NCBI GenBank assembly: GCA_003170035.1
Contig: PMZX01000299.1
Span: 5,349 to 11,085 of the forward strand
Direction: 5' to 3'
Origin: Myxococcales bacterium
GTDB lineage: Bacteria; Myxococcota_A; Polyangia; Fen-1088
DNA length: 5,737 bases
In this document: piece by piece, positions 1 through 5,737 of the stretch
How positions within the stretch are numbered: the first letter of the stretch is position 1
Layout of the letters: each line of letters begins with the position of its first letter
Program-made: the position numbers and the translations under genes
The notes under the pieces: generated by a model
Told to the model about the DNA's origin: nothing
Database searches by the model: none
The model's input: the letters and a program-made list of their open reading frames with translations, nothing else

Positions 1-99
1 GACGGTTCCGCCCGTGGGAGCCGCCGTACTAGTGGTCGTCACGGCGGTTCCGCCTGTAGGAGCCGTCGTGCTACTGGTGGTGACGGTTCCGCCCGTGGG
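1..99 (-). repeat. 13-14-residue PTGGT-type repeat at the visible end of the lyase tail
   Basis: Residues 731-763 read as PTGGT followed by a Thr/Ser/Ala/Val run, restarting at 744 and again at 758 where the window ends. Together with residues 653-730 this makes a tail of more than 110 residues after the catalytic domain, and it is still repetitive at the edge. A C-terminal sorting signal like those in the two upstream genes may follow, but it cannot be seen. Confidence 0.65.
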
Positions 100-2289
100 T
101 CCGACGGTCGTGCCGCCGGCCGCGCCTCCCCTGCCACCAGTGGCGCCGCCTGTGGCACTCGCGCCGCCCGCTGCGCCGCCCCTGCCACCGGTAGCGCCGC
201 CCGTAGCTGTCGCACCGCCGGCCGCGCCGCCCCTGCCGCCGGTCCCACTGCTCGTCGTGCCGCCGGTCACGCCGCCCGCACCGGTCGTTCCACCGGTGCC
301 GCCGGTGGTTCCACCCGTCGTCGTGCCGCCCGTTGGCGGTGGAGGAGTCACTCCGTAATACTTGATGTTCGGCTTCGTCTCCGGCAGCGTCATGTTCGGG
401 CCGATATAGATGCCCGGCTCCGGCGGCTGGTTATAGGCCACGTTCTCCGTGGCGACGCTCATCCGGTAGATCGGGTCATGCATCAACGTGTAGAGACGAT
501 GCGTAGTAGGCGTGGTGGTCGTGTAGATCCGCAGCGCATCGTTGCCGGAGGTCCTCAACACCAGTTCCTCGCGCCAGTCGCCGAAGATGTCGGCGGTAAG
601 TGCCGGCGTTGATTTGGTCCCGTTGTTCGAGGAGCAGCCGCTGGCGCTCATGCCACCGCTGCCACTGAGAGGAGTGATCGAAGTACCGTCTTCGAAGAAG
701 CGGTTCAGCTCGGCGCCCCACCAGATAGTGAAATTCTTGGACGAAGGATTGCTCCCCACAACCGCGTGGGCAGCGTTGAAGAGCCCGCCGGAGCCAGACC
801 ACATCTGCCAGCCTGTGGTCCCGGCCATCATCGGTCCAGCACAACCGCGTCCGTTGTCGCCTGACTGCTTGTCCTCCCAGATGATTGTTCCGTCTTTCGC
901 ATCCTGGTAGTGCGCCGCTATTCCACCGTTCTCGCTGGTCTGTTCGTCGACCATGAATATTTCCAGCCCGGGCCTGGTGGGGTCCATGTCCCCAAAATGA
1001 AGGGCGTCCCCGTGCCTCAGCCCAGTCGAATAGAGCCCTTGGCCATCGTGGTCTATGGTGGCCGAACCGTAGACGATCTCATCAAATCCGTCGCCATCCA
1101 CGTCGCCCTGGCGTAGGCTGTGAGCCCCCTGACTCTCATAGCCGGTGGAAGATTGAAGAGGCTTCCCGTCTTTTCCCTTGGCGCCTGGGACCGCGGCCGT
1201 GTCGAACAACCACCGCTCGGTCAACTTACCGTCCCGCCAGTCGAGTGCCCAGAGCGCAGAGCGCCAGTAGTAGCCGCGGCAAGGGATCACGCTCGGCCGC
1301 TCGCCATCGAGATAGGCAACGCTGGCCAGAAAGCGGTCGACGAAATTATAGTTGCTATCATCTCCCCAACCCAAATCTCCAGCAGGAGAGGCAATGCCCT
1401 GGATGGCACCCCAGACGCCTTCAGCACCTCGGCCCGGTTTGTAGTCAACGGTCACGAGTTCAGCCCCCGTCTTGCCGTTGAAAATGGTGTACCATTCAGG
1501 CCCGGTAATGACTTTGCCTTGCGTAGCGGTGTCGGTGCTTGTGTAGTCGATGGTATTGTCCGCGCCGGCGGCAGCTCCGGTTTTCAGAAAACCATCCGTG
1601 CCGTCCTTGGTGCCCGGAGCCGTCTTGCAGGCCACCTCGGCTATGCCATCACCGTCAAGGTCGTACACCATGAACTGCGTGTAATGGGCGCCGGAACGGA
1701 TGTTCGGCCCAAGATTGATCCGCCACATCCTCGTGCCGTTCAACTTGTAGCCATCGAGGTAGGTTGGTCCCGTGTATCCCTGTTGTGCATTATCGTGGGA
1801 GTTCGACGGATCCCATTTGAGTACGATTTCGTACTGGCCGTCACCGTCGAGATCTCCAATGCTGGCGTCGTTTGCGGTCTCGGTATAGCTGGAGCCGTGC
1901 GAACTGCCGGCAGGAGGCGGGGTCAAGGGGATGTTGACGTAGCCGCTATCGATAACGATGGCGGGCGCCGAGGTCTCGCCTTCCGCGCCGTTGGTCACTG
2001 CCTTGACCGTGTAGGTCCCGCTTCCGCCAGCGCTATCCAGATAGTTGGTGGAGTCGGTGATCACCGCTGTGTTGAGCTTGGTAGTGCCTCGGTAGACATT
2101 GAACCCGAACGTGGTGTCCTGCGGGTCGGTCCCGAAGAGGCGCCAGCTCAAGAAGTATCCGCTCCCGGACTTGACGGCAATGAGACCGCGGTCGAGTTTT
2201 TCCATATATCGCTGGGCGTCCGCTGACCCCGCAGTCGTCAATACCACTCCGATCGCTATCGCGGCGACCACCAAAGACTTAGACCTCAT
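1..2289 (-). CDS. Rhamnogalacturonan lyase, polysaccharide lyase family 11 (3' end outside window)
   Basis: The protein reads 763 residues from the ATG at 2289 without a stop and runs off the window. It resembles family PL11 (Bacillus YesW/YesX type), which cleaves the rhamnogalacturonan I backbone of pectin by beta-elimination. Residues 1-25 form a Sec signal peptide ending ADA before Gln26. The N-terminal beta-sandwich begins RYMEKLDRG (27-35), followed by SWRLFGTDP (48-56) and FNVYRG (63-68). The calcium-binding beta-propeller carries DxDGDG motifs at 146-151, 210-215 and 396-401, KWDPSNS (158-164), GAHYTQFMVYD (200-210), CRGYYWR (337-343), GSATIDHDG (408-416), HGDALH (426-431), SNNGTKSTP (554-562) and GDWREE (570-575). 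The catalytic domain ends near 646. A PPPP hinge (649-652) then leads into a Gly/Thr/Ala tail. Endo versus exo action cannot be told. The start is fixed by AGGAGG six bases upstream. The gene lies 58 bases downstream of a DUF362 gene. Family assignment is very secure; the end of the protein is unseen. Confidence 0.95.
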   Translation of the reverse strand, partial: MRSKSLVVAAIAIGVVLTTAGSADAQRYMEKLDRGLIAVKSGSGYFLSWRLFGTDPQDTTFGFNVYRGTTKLNTAVITDSTNYLDSAGGSGTYTVKAVTNGAEGETSAPAIVIDSGYVNIPLTPPPAGSSHGSSYTETANDASIGDLDGDGQYEIVLKWDPSNSHDNAQQGYTGPTYLDGYKLNGTRMWRINLGPNIRSGAHYTQFMVYDLDGDGIAEVACKTAPGTKDGTDGFLKTGAAAGADNTIDYTSTDTATQGKVITGPEWYTIFNGKTGAELVTVDYKPGRGAEGVWGAIQGIASPAGDLGWGDDSNYNFVDRFLASVAYLDGERPSVIPCRGYYWRSALWALDWRDGKLTERWLFDTAAVPGAKGKDGKPLQSSTGYESQGAHSLRQGDVDGDGFDEIVYGSATIDHDGQGLYSTGLRHGDALHFGDMDPTRPGLEIFMVDEQTSENGGIAAHYQDAKDGTIIWEDKQSGDNGRGCAGPMMAGTTGWQMWSGSGGLFNAAHAVVGSNPSSKNFTIWWGAELNRFFEDGTSITPLSGSGGMSASGCSSNNGTKSTPALTADIFGDWREELVLRTSGNDALRIYTTTTPTTHRLYTLMHDPIYRMSVATENVAYNQPPEPGIYIGPNMTLPETKPNIKYYGVTPPPPTGGTTTGGTTGGTGGTTGAGGVTGGTTSSGTGGRGGAAGGATATGGATGGRGGAAGGASATGGATGGRGGAAGGTTVGPTGGTVTTSSTTAPTGGTAVTTTSTAAPTGGTV
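112..240 (-). repeat. 51-bp in-frame tandem repeat in the lyase tail (about 2.5 copies)
   Basis: The repeat encodes a 17-residue unit, GGRGGAAGGATATGGAT, at residues 684-700 (bases 190-240). A copy with one substitution (T to S) follows at 701-717 (139-189), then a partial third copy GGRGGAAGG (112-138). Its Ala/Arg content differs from the Thr-rich hexapeptides of the neighbouring genes. It forms part of an extracellular linker. Confidence 0.8.
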
Positions 2290-2295
2290 TCGGGA

Positions 2296-2301
2296 CCTCC
2301 T
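2296..2301 (-). promoter_or_regulatory. Ribosome binding site of the PL11 lyase gene
   Basis: On the minus strand this reads AGGAGG, a perfect Shine-Dalgarno core, with a six-base spacer before the ATG at 2289. It settles the start codon and fits the signal peptide that begins there. Confidence 0.85.
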
Positions 2302-2322
2302 CATAGTTGATAATTCACGCGC

Positions 2323-2347
2323 TGTGCCCTGGCCGACGACCAGATCA
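2323..2347 (-). repeat. Downstream flank of copy B, homologous to the flank of copy A
   Basis: Plus-strand bases 2323-2339 match 4303-4319 at 16 of 17 positions, and each block sits a few bases past the stop codon of a DUF362 gene. The match shows that the gene duplication included some 3' flanking DNA. It could also be a retained regulatory element; the sequence does not decide. Confidence 0.7.
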
Positions 2348-4222
2348 TTACAACCGATCGTCTCCGCTGACAAGGCGCCGAAGCTTTTCCGCCACCACTG
2401 CGCCGAATGCCAGCATCGCGCCCCAGCGGGTGGCCCTGCGGTCGACCCCGGCGACGCTACAGCCGGACCCGGAGTTCCCTCCGCTGGCCGCCGCAGTCGT
2501 CGTTTGCGCCCTTCCGGTGCTGCCACCCGCTGAACTCGCGATGGTCTCGCCCTTGGCGCTGGTTCCACCCGTCGCTACCGAGCCCCCGGATACGGACGTG
2601 GCGCTGGTTCCGCCCATCGTTGCAGAGCCCCCCGCTGCCGACGTGGTGCTCGTCGCCATGCCGGGCGTTCCGCCCGCAGCGCTGGTGCTCGTCGGGGTGC
2701 CACCAGTCGTCGTGCCGCCAGAGCTGGTCGTGCCGGCAGAGCTGGTCGTGCCGCCAGAGCTGGTCGTGCCGCCAGAGCTGGTCGTGCCGCCGGTAGCCGT
2801 GGTTCCGCCTGTGTCGGTCCCGCTAGTCCCGCCGTTGGCGCTGGTCCCACCCGTGCCGGTATTCCCACCAGCGCGGGTAGTTCCGCCACTGGCCGTATTG
2901 CCGCCGGTGCGGGTAGTTCCGCCAGTGCTGGTCGTCCCGCCCGCGCCAGTGGTTCCGCCGCTGCCGGTCGTCCCGCCCGCGCCAGTCGTCCCACCGGTGC
3001 CGGTGGTGCCGCCGGTACCGCTCGGGTTTATCGGAGGCGGACTGCCTGGAAGGTACTCGATCCACTGCAGAGCGTCCGTCTCGGCATAGCCGAAGCTGGT
3101 GAGGAAGAGGGGAAGGATGATGGCCGCGTTGGTCACTCCCAGGGCTGGCATGGGAGAGCTGGCCATGATGGTCGAGTCGAGCAGGATCTTCTTTGCCGCG
3201 AGGTAGTCCACAATAGGGGCAAAGGTACCCATCACGAGGCGGTCGGTACGGGCGTCCCAGCCTCCGCCAGGACCGCTCGCGCCGTTGGACAGCAGCGCAT
3301 CAAGGATGCACAGTTGCTGGCGCACGGGGTTCCCGCCAAGGATCGCGGGATGCTTGTTGATTTCAAAGAGGGCCAGTGGAGGCGGCGGAGGCGTCGAAGC
3401 GCTGTTGGGAACGTGCAGGTCGCCCGAGTGTTGTGCTTGCGTGCCACTGGTGAAGGTGCCGAAATGGTTCTTCATGCACAGGGTACAGCTGCCGTAGCTG
3501 TAGTGGCCGCCCGTGCCATTGTGCGACTTGCACGCGGCGACATTCACTAGGATGTCGATGTTGCCATCGACCAGATCAGCGGCGGCGGAGATAGCCGTGG
3601 CATTGGTGAGGGTGACCGCCTTGAACCCGCCCATGCCCGCCGCCCTGACGCTCACCTGTGCTGCGCGAATCTTGGTGGAGTCAGTGAGACTGATGAATGG
3701 GTTGTAGTAGCTCGACGCATTGTCGCAGGCATCGAACAGGACGATGTTTGCCGGCTGGACCCCGAGGCTCACCAGCACATCGCAGATCTTCTTGTAAATC
3801 GCCCATTTGGGACGATTCGTGGTAGTGCCACCAATCCCATTGGTCTTCATGGCCACTCTGGTGCTCGCCCAGGGCTTGCTCGACCGGAAGATCGTGCTCC
3901 AGGCCTCGGCCGCAGTGGTCTTCTGGGCTAGCTGCATTGCCATTTGGTCGAGGTTGGTGGCGACCACGGCGGCATTGACCGCGTTGTTGGTGGTGGTGAA
4001 GCTCGTGTTCGCGGGCGTGGCAGTGAGCATATTGGTGTCGTGGCAGCAGATGACCCGCTTGTTGTCGATGGCCGGATTGATCGGCATGCCGGCAACCCAC
4101 CCCCCGGTCGACTGAGCGAACAACCTGTCGAATTTCAGGGCACTGAGTCCCATCGCGCCTGCCGCGCCTGCCGCTGCGGTCTTGAGGAAATCGCGGCGTT
4201 TAGGGGGTGGATTTGTCGCCAT
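2348..4222 (-). CDS. Tat-exported DUF362-family protein with Gly/Thr-rich tail and sorting-like C-terminus (copy B)
   Basis: A complete 624-residue protein; the biochemical function of DUF362 (PF04015) proteins of this type is not established. The N-terminus is a Tat signal: KRRDFLK at 8-14, an Ala/Gly-rich hydrophobic stretch, and possible cleavage after A36. The DUF362 domain spans about 45-380. It contains VAMKTNGIGG (123-132), VLFDACDNASSYYNP (161-175), DILVNVAACKSHNGTGG (223-239; family-like KxH at K232/H234), CTLCMKNHFGTF (246-257), KHPAILGG (290-297), CILDAL (305-310) and GASGPGGG (314-321). Cysteines 147, 166, 231, 246, 249 and 305 are all kept in the upstream paralogue, which suggests metal or Fe-S binding, although no full ferredoxin motif is present. 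Residues 401-587 are a Gly/Thr/Ser linker of GGTTxx hexapeptides. C588 then precedes a short hydrophobic stretch (600-611) and KLRR (613-616). The start is supported by AAAGGA seven bases upstream and by the Tat motif. Domain call secure; role unknown. Confidence 0.9.
   Translation of the reverse strand: MATNPPPKRRDFLKTAAAGAAGAMGLSALKFDRLFAQSTGGWVAGMPINPAIDNKRVICCHDTNMLTATPANTSFTTTNNAVNAAVVATNLDQMAMQLAQKTTAAEAWSTIFRSSKPWASTRVAMKTNGIGGTTTNRPKWAIYKKICDVLVSLGVQPANIVLFDACDNASSYYNPFISLTDSTKIRAAQVSVRAAGMGGFKAVTLTNATAISAAADLVDGNIDILVNVAACKSHNGTGGHYSYGSCTLCMKNHFGTFTSGTQAQHSGDLHVPNSASTPPPPPLALFEINKHPAILGGNPVRQQLCILDALLSNGASGPGGGWDARTDRLVMGTFAPIVDYLAAKKILLDSTIMASSPMPALGVTNAAIILPLFLTSFGYAETDALQWIEYLPGSPPPINPSGTGGTTGTGGTTGAGGTTGSGGTTGAGGTTSTGGTTRTGGNTASGGTTRAGGNTGTGGTSANGGTSGTDTGGTTATGGTTSSGGTTSSGGTTSSAGTTSSGGTTTGGTPTSTSAAGGTPGMATSTTSAAGGSATMGGTSATSVSGGSVATGGTSAKGETIASSAGGSTGRAQTTTAAASGGNSGSGCSVAGVDRRATRWGAMLAFGAVVAEKLRRLVSGDDRL
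2375..2461 (-). other. MYXO-CTERM-like C-terminal sorting segment of DUF362 copy B
   Basis: Residues 588-616: GCSVAG at the end of the linker, a short polar stretch, the hydrophobic core WGAMLAFGAVVA (600-611), then EKLRR. A Cys, a short membrane-like helix and a basic cluster near the end of an exported protein are the hallmarks of MYXO-CTERM signals of myxobacteria. The core here is short and eight residues follow the basic cluster, so this is a variant call. Confidence 0.55.
2462..3022 (-). repeat. Hexapeptide-repeat linker of DUF362 copy B
   Basis: The stretch encodes residues 401-587. In the first half GG recurs every six residues (404, 410, 416, 422, 428, 434, 440, 446, 452, 458, 464), as GGTTGT, GGTTGA, GGTTGS, GGTTRT and GGNTAS, an 18-bp period in DNA. 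The second half is looser and richer in Ser, Ala and Met. It is probably an unstructured, extracellular spacer between the DUF362 domain and the C-terminal anchor. Confidence 0.85.
2711..2791 (-). repeat. 18-bp tandem repeat, four copies plus a half copy
   Basis: On the plus strand the unit cgtgccgccagagctggt occurs at 2711-2728, 2729-2746 (one mismatch), 2747-2764 and 2765-2782, followed by the first nine bases at 2783-2791. It encodes successive TTSSGG hexapeptides, one of them TTSSAG. Near-perfect DNA identity marks a recent expansion, and copy number could vary without breaking the frame. Confidence 0.9.
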
Positions 4223-4324
4223 TGCTGCGTCCTTTCCGCCTTATCTCGGATACTTGGTCGCGGTTAGCGCCTCATTCGTGTGCTGGCCGGCGCGCCCCCC
4301 TTTGTGCCCTGGCCGGCGAGGGGA
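4223..4324 (-). other. Spacer between the two DUF362 genes with repeated GC-rich motif
   Basis: This 102-base gap holds the ribosome binding site of copy B and no ORF. The plus-strand motif tgtgccctggccggcga lies at 4303-4319, and a shortened version, tgtgctggccggcg, at 4279-4292. The palindromes gccggc at 4286-4291 and 4312-4317 could pair, but the stem is only six base pairs and no U-tract follows, so a terminator is not supported. Confidence 0.5.
4230..4235 (-). promoter_or_regulatory. Ribosome binding site of DUF362 copy B
   Basis: The minus strand reads AAAGGA here, seven bases before the ATG at 4222. It supports the start that yields the twin-arginine signal only eight residues in. Confidence 0.65.
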
Positions 4325-5737
4325 TCAGGACGAGTGATCGCCGTTGCCAACAAGGCGGCGAAGCTTTTCGGCCACCATTGCGCCCAACGCCAGCATTGCA
4401 CCCCAGCGGGTGGCTGGGCGGCCGCCACCGGCCACACTGCAGCCGGAGCCTGAGCCTCCGCCAGCGGCAGTGGTGCTCGTCATCCTCGAGCCCCCCGATG
4501 CCGACGGAGCGCTCGTGGCCATACCGCCCATCGCGCTCGCAGCACTGTTGGTTCCGCCTGTTATCGGCGAGCCGCCGGATGCCGACGCAACGCTCGTCGT
4601 CGAGGCGCTGGTGCCCCCCGTTGGGGTGGTGGTCGCGGTGCCACCAGTGCTCGAGGAGCCGCCAGCGCTCGTCGTGCCGACGGTTGCCGTGGTTCCGCCT
4701 GTGTCGGTCTGGCTGCTTCCGCCGCTGGCGCTGGTCCCGCCGTTGGCGCTGGTCCCGCCGTTGGCGCTGGTCCCGCCCATACCGGTATTCCCACCGGCGC
4801 GTCCGCCGCTGGCCGTATTGCCACCAGCGCGTCCACCACTGGCCGTATTGCCGCCAGTGCGGGTAGTTCCACCGCTGCCGGTCGTGCCGCCCCTGGCCGT
4901 CGTGCCGCCACTGCCGGTGGTTCCGCCAGCGCCGGTGGTGCCGCCAGTGCCGCTAGTTCCGCCAGTGCCGCTCGGGTTTATGGCAAGCGGACTGCTGGCT
5001 TCGTATGCAATCCACTGTGGGTCCGTGGCCGCATAACCGAAGCTCGTGAGGAACTGCGGAAGGATGGTGGCCGCTGCGGTAATTCCCGCCTGCGGAATGG
5101 GACTGCTGGCCATCAAGGTTGAATTGAGAAGGATGTTGGTTGCCGAAAGATAGTCCACGATGGGGGCAAAGGTACCCATGACCAGACGGTCTGTACGGTT
5201 GTCCCAGCCCCCTCCAGGACCGCTCGCGCCGTTGGACAGCAGTGCATCCACGATGCACAGTTGCTGGCGTACAGGGGTGCCGCCGAGGATGGCGGGGTGC
5301 TTGTTGATCTCGAAGAGAGCCTGCAGATTGTGCAGATTGTCCGAATGTTGTGCTTTGCTCGCGTCGGTGAAGGTGCCGAGATGGTTCTTCATGCACAGGG
5401 TGCAACTGCCGTAAGAGTATTTTCCTCCTGTCCCATTGTGCATCTTGCACGCAGCGACATTCACCAAGATGTCGATGGCGCCGCTGTTGAGGTCAGCGGC
5501 GATGGAGATTGCCGTGGCGTTGGTAAGGGTGACCGCCGCAAACCCGCCCATGCCTGCCGCCCTGACGCTTGTCTGTGCGGCGCGAATCTTGGTCGAATCA
5601 GTGAGACTGATGTACGGGTTGTAGTAGCTCGACGCATCGTCGCAAGCGTCGAACAGGACGATGTTTGCCGGCTGGACCCCCAGGCCCACCAGCACATCGC
5701 AGATCTTCTTGTAGATCGCCCATTTGGGACGGTTCGT
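4325..5737 (-). CDS. DUF362-family protein with Gly/Thr-rich tail, copy A (5' end outside window)
   Basis: The open frame enters at 5737 and gives 470 residues to a TGA at 4325-4327. Its first visible residues, TNRPKWAIYKKICD, align with residue 135 onward of copy B. About 134 N-terminal residues, presumably including a Tat signal, are therefore missing. The GTG at 5695 is internal and not the start. The DUF362 domain covers visible residues 1 to about 245, with VLFDACDDASSYYNP (27-41), VAACKMHNGTGG (94-105), CTLCMKNHLGTF (112-123), KHPAILGG (146-153) and CIVDAL (161-166). The cysteine set matches copy B, and identity is roughly 84% by eye. The Gly/Thr/Ser linker spans 256-432, and C433 precedes WGAMLALGAMVAEKLRR (445-461). 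Unlike copy B it lacks a proline-rich insertion before ALFEINKHP. Biochemical function unknown; it is probably co-transcribed with the two genes downstream. Confidence 0.9.
   Translation of the reverse strand, partial: TNRPKWAIYKKICDVLVGLGVQPANIVLFDACDDASSYYNPYISLTDSTKIRAAQTSVRAAGMGGFAAVTLTNATAISIAADLNSGAIDILVNVAACKMHNGTGGKYSYGSCTLCMKNHLGTFTDASKAQHSDNLHNLQALFEINKHPAILGGTPVRQQLCIVDALLSNGASGPGGGWDNRTDRLVMGTFAPIVDYLSATNILLNSTLMASSPIPQAGITAAATILPQFLTSFGYAATDPQWIAYEASSPLAINPSGTGGTSGTGGTTGAGGTTGSGGTTARGGTTGSGGTTRTGGNTASGGRAGGNTASGGRAGGNTGMGGTSANGGTSANGGTSASGGSSQTDTGGTTATVGTTSAGGSSSTGGTATTTPTGGTSASTTSVASASGGSPITGGTNSAASAMGGMATSAPSASGGSRMTSTTAAGGGSGSGCSVAGGGRPATRWGAMLALGAMVAEKLRRLVGNGDHSS
4355..4441 (-). 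other. MYXO-CTERM-like C-terminal sorting segment of DUF362 copy A
   Basis: Visible residues 433-461: GCSVAG, a short stretch, the hydrophobic core WGAMLALGAMVA (445-456), then EKLRR. It is nearly identical to the end of copy B although the preceding linker has diverged, which implies selection on this segment as a functional signal. As in copy B, the hydrophobic core is shorter than a classic membrane helix. Confidence 0.55.
4723..4776 (-). repeat. 18-bp tandem repeat, three copies
   Basis: On the plus strand the unit cgttggcgctggtcccgc is found at 4741-4758 and 4759-4776, with a one-base variant at 4723-4740. It encodes successive GGTSAN/GGTSAS hexapeptides. Copy B has only one or two such units at the matching place, so this is a copy-specific expansion. 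Confidence 0.9.
4793..4852 (-). repeat. 30-bp tandem repeat, two copies
   Basis: Bases 4793-4822 and 4823-4852 are the same 30-bp unit with a few substitutions, both ending ctggccgtattgcc on the plus strand. They encode GGNTAS GGRA twice and break the six-residue rhythm of the linker. Confidence 0.85.

Larger units (their letters stand above)
4442..4972 (-). repeat. Hexapeptide and decapeptide-repeat linker of DUF362 copy A
   Basis: The stretch encodes visible residues 256-432. It opens with GGTTGA/GGTTGS-type hexapeptides much like copy B, passes through GGRAGGNTAS decapeptides and GGTSAN hexapeptides, then becomes an irregular Ser/Ala/Gly/Thr stretch. Beyond the first hexapeptides it differs from copy B in repeat type and number, although the segments on either side are well conserved. 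Confidence 0.85.

Noticed and set aside
1120..2226. A 368-codon plus-strand open frame antisense to the lyase.
   Set aside because: It lies wholly opposite a PL11 domain that matches the family throughout. Its translation has no recognisable motif, and long antisense frames are expected in GC-rich coding DNA.
2329..2345. Hairpin ctgg/ccag in the spacer before the lyase as a terminator or attenuator.
   Set aside because: Only four base pairs and no following T-tract.
2307..3089. Plus-strand frames rich in Pro/Val (2307-3089, 4344-5036, 14-358) that look like proline-rich proteins.
   Set aside because: They are the reverse complement of the Gly/Thr linkers: GGT/GGC and ACC codons read backwards as Pro and Val. 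No ribosome binding site or domain supports them.
4283..4318. Rho-independent terminator between the DUF362 genes formed by two gccggc palindromes.
   Set aside because: The possible stem is six base pairs with mismatches on both sides, a loop of about 20 bases and no T-run on either strand.
4723..4852. Regularly spaced short repeats as a CRISPR array.
   Set aside because: The repeats are direct tandem units of 18 and 30 bp without unique spacers, and they stay in frame inside a coding linker.
5693..5695. GTG at 5695 as the start of DUF362 copy A.
   Set aside because: The frame stays open to the window edge and the upstream 14 residues match copy B exactly (TNRPKWAIYKKICD), so the codon is an internal valine.

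Overview
The window carries three genes, all on the minus strand and in the same orientation. Transcription enters at the high-coordinate end: a 5'-truncated DUF362-family protein (5737-4325), a complete Tat-exported DUF362-family paralogue (4222-2348), and a Sec-exported family PL11 rhamnogalacturonan lyase (2289-1) whose 3' end lies outside the window. The gaps are 102 and 58 bases with no convincing terminator in either, so the three genes plausibly form one operon whose promoter lies beyond base 5737.

The DNA is GC-rich. The proteins end in long Gly/Thr/Ser tails (GGTTxx hexapeptides). In both DUF362 proteins the tail is followed by a Cys, a short hydrophobic stretch and a Lys/Arg cluster. 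That layout resembles the MYXO-CTERM surface-sorting signal, and together with the Gly/Thr linkers it suggests a myxobacterium (Myxococcota, possibly Polyangiales). This placement is an inference from style; no taxonomic marker gene is present.

Layout: 1-2289 is the PL11 lyase, with 1-342 coding a low-complexity tail that contains a 51-bp tandem repeat. 2290-2347 is a spacer with a strong Shine-Dalgarno. 2348-4222 is DUF362 copy B with a Tat signal, DUF362 domain, hexapeptide tail and sorting-like C-terminus. 4223-4324 is a spacer holding repeated GC-rich motifs. 4325-5737 is DUF362 copy A, lacking about 134 N-terminal residues. Copies A and B are recent tandem duplicates: about 84% identical by eye over the domain, near-identical in the last 40 residues, but diverged in the repeat linker. 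The duplication extends a short way past the stop codons.

Working together (inference): the lyase cleaves the rhamnogalacturonan I backbone of pectin outside the cytoplasm. The two DUF362 proteins, of unknown function but with a conserved Cys set including CxxC, are exported by Tat and probably displayed on the same surface through the same type of flexible tail. The noteworthy combination is two exported, possibly metal-binding DUF362 paralogues co-transcribed with a pectin lyase.
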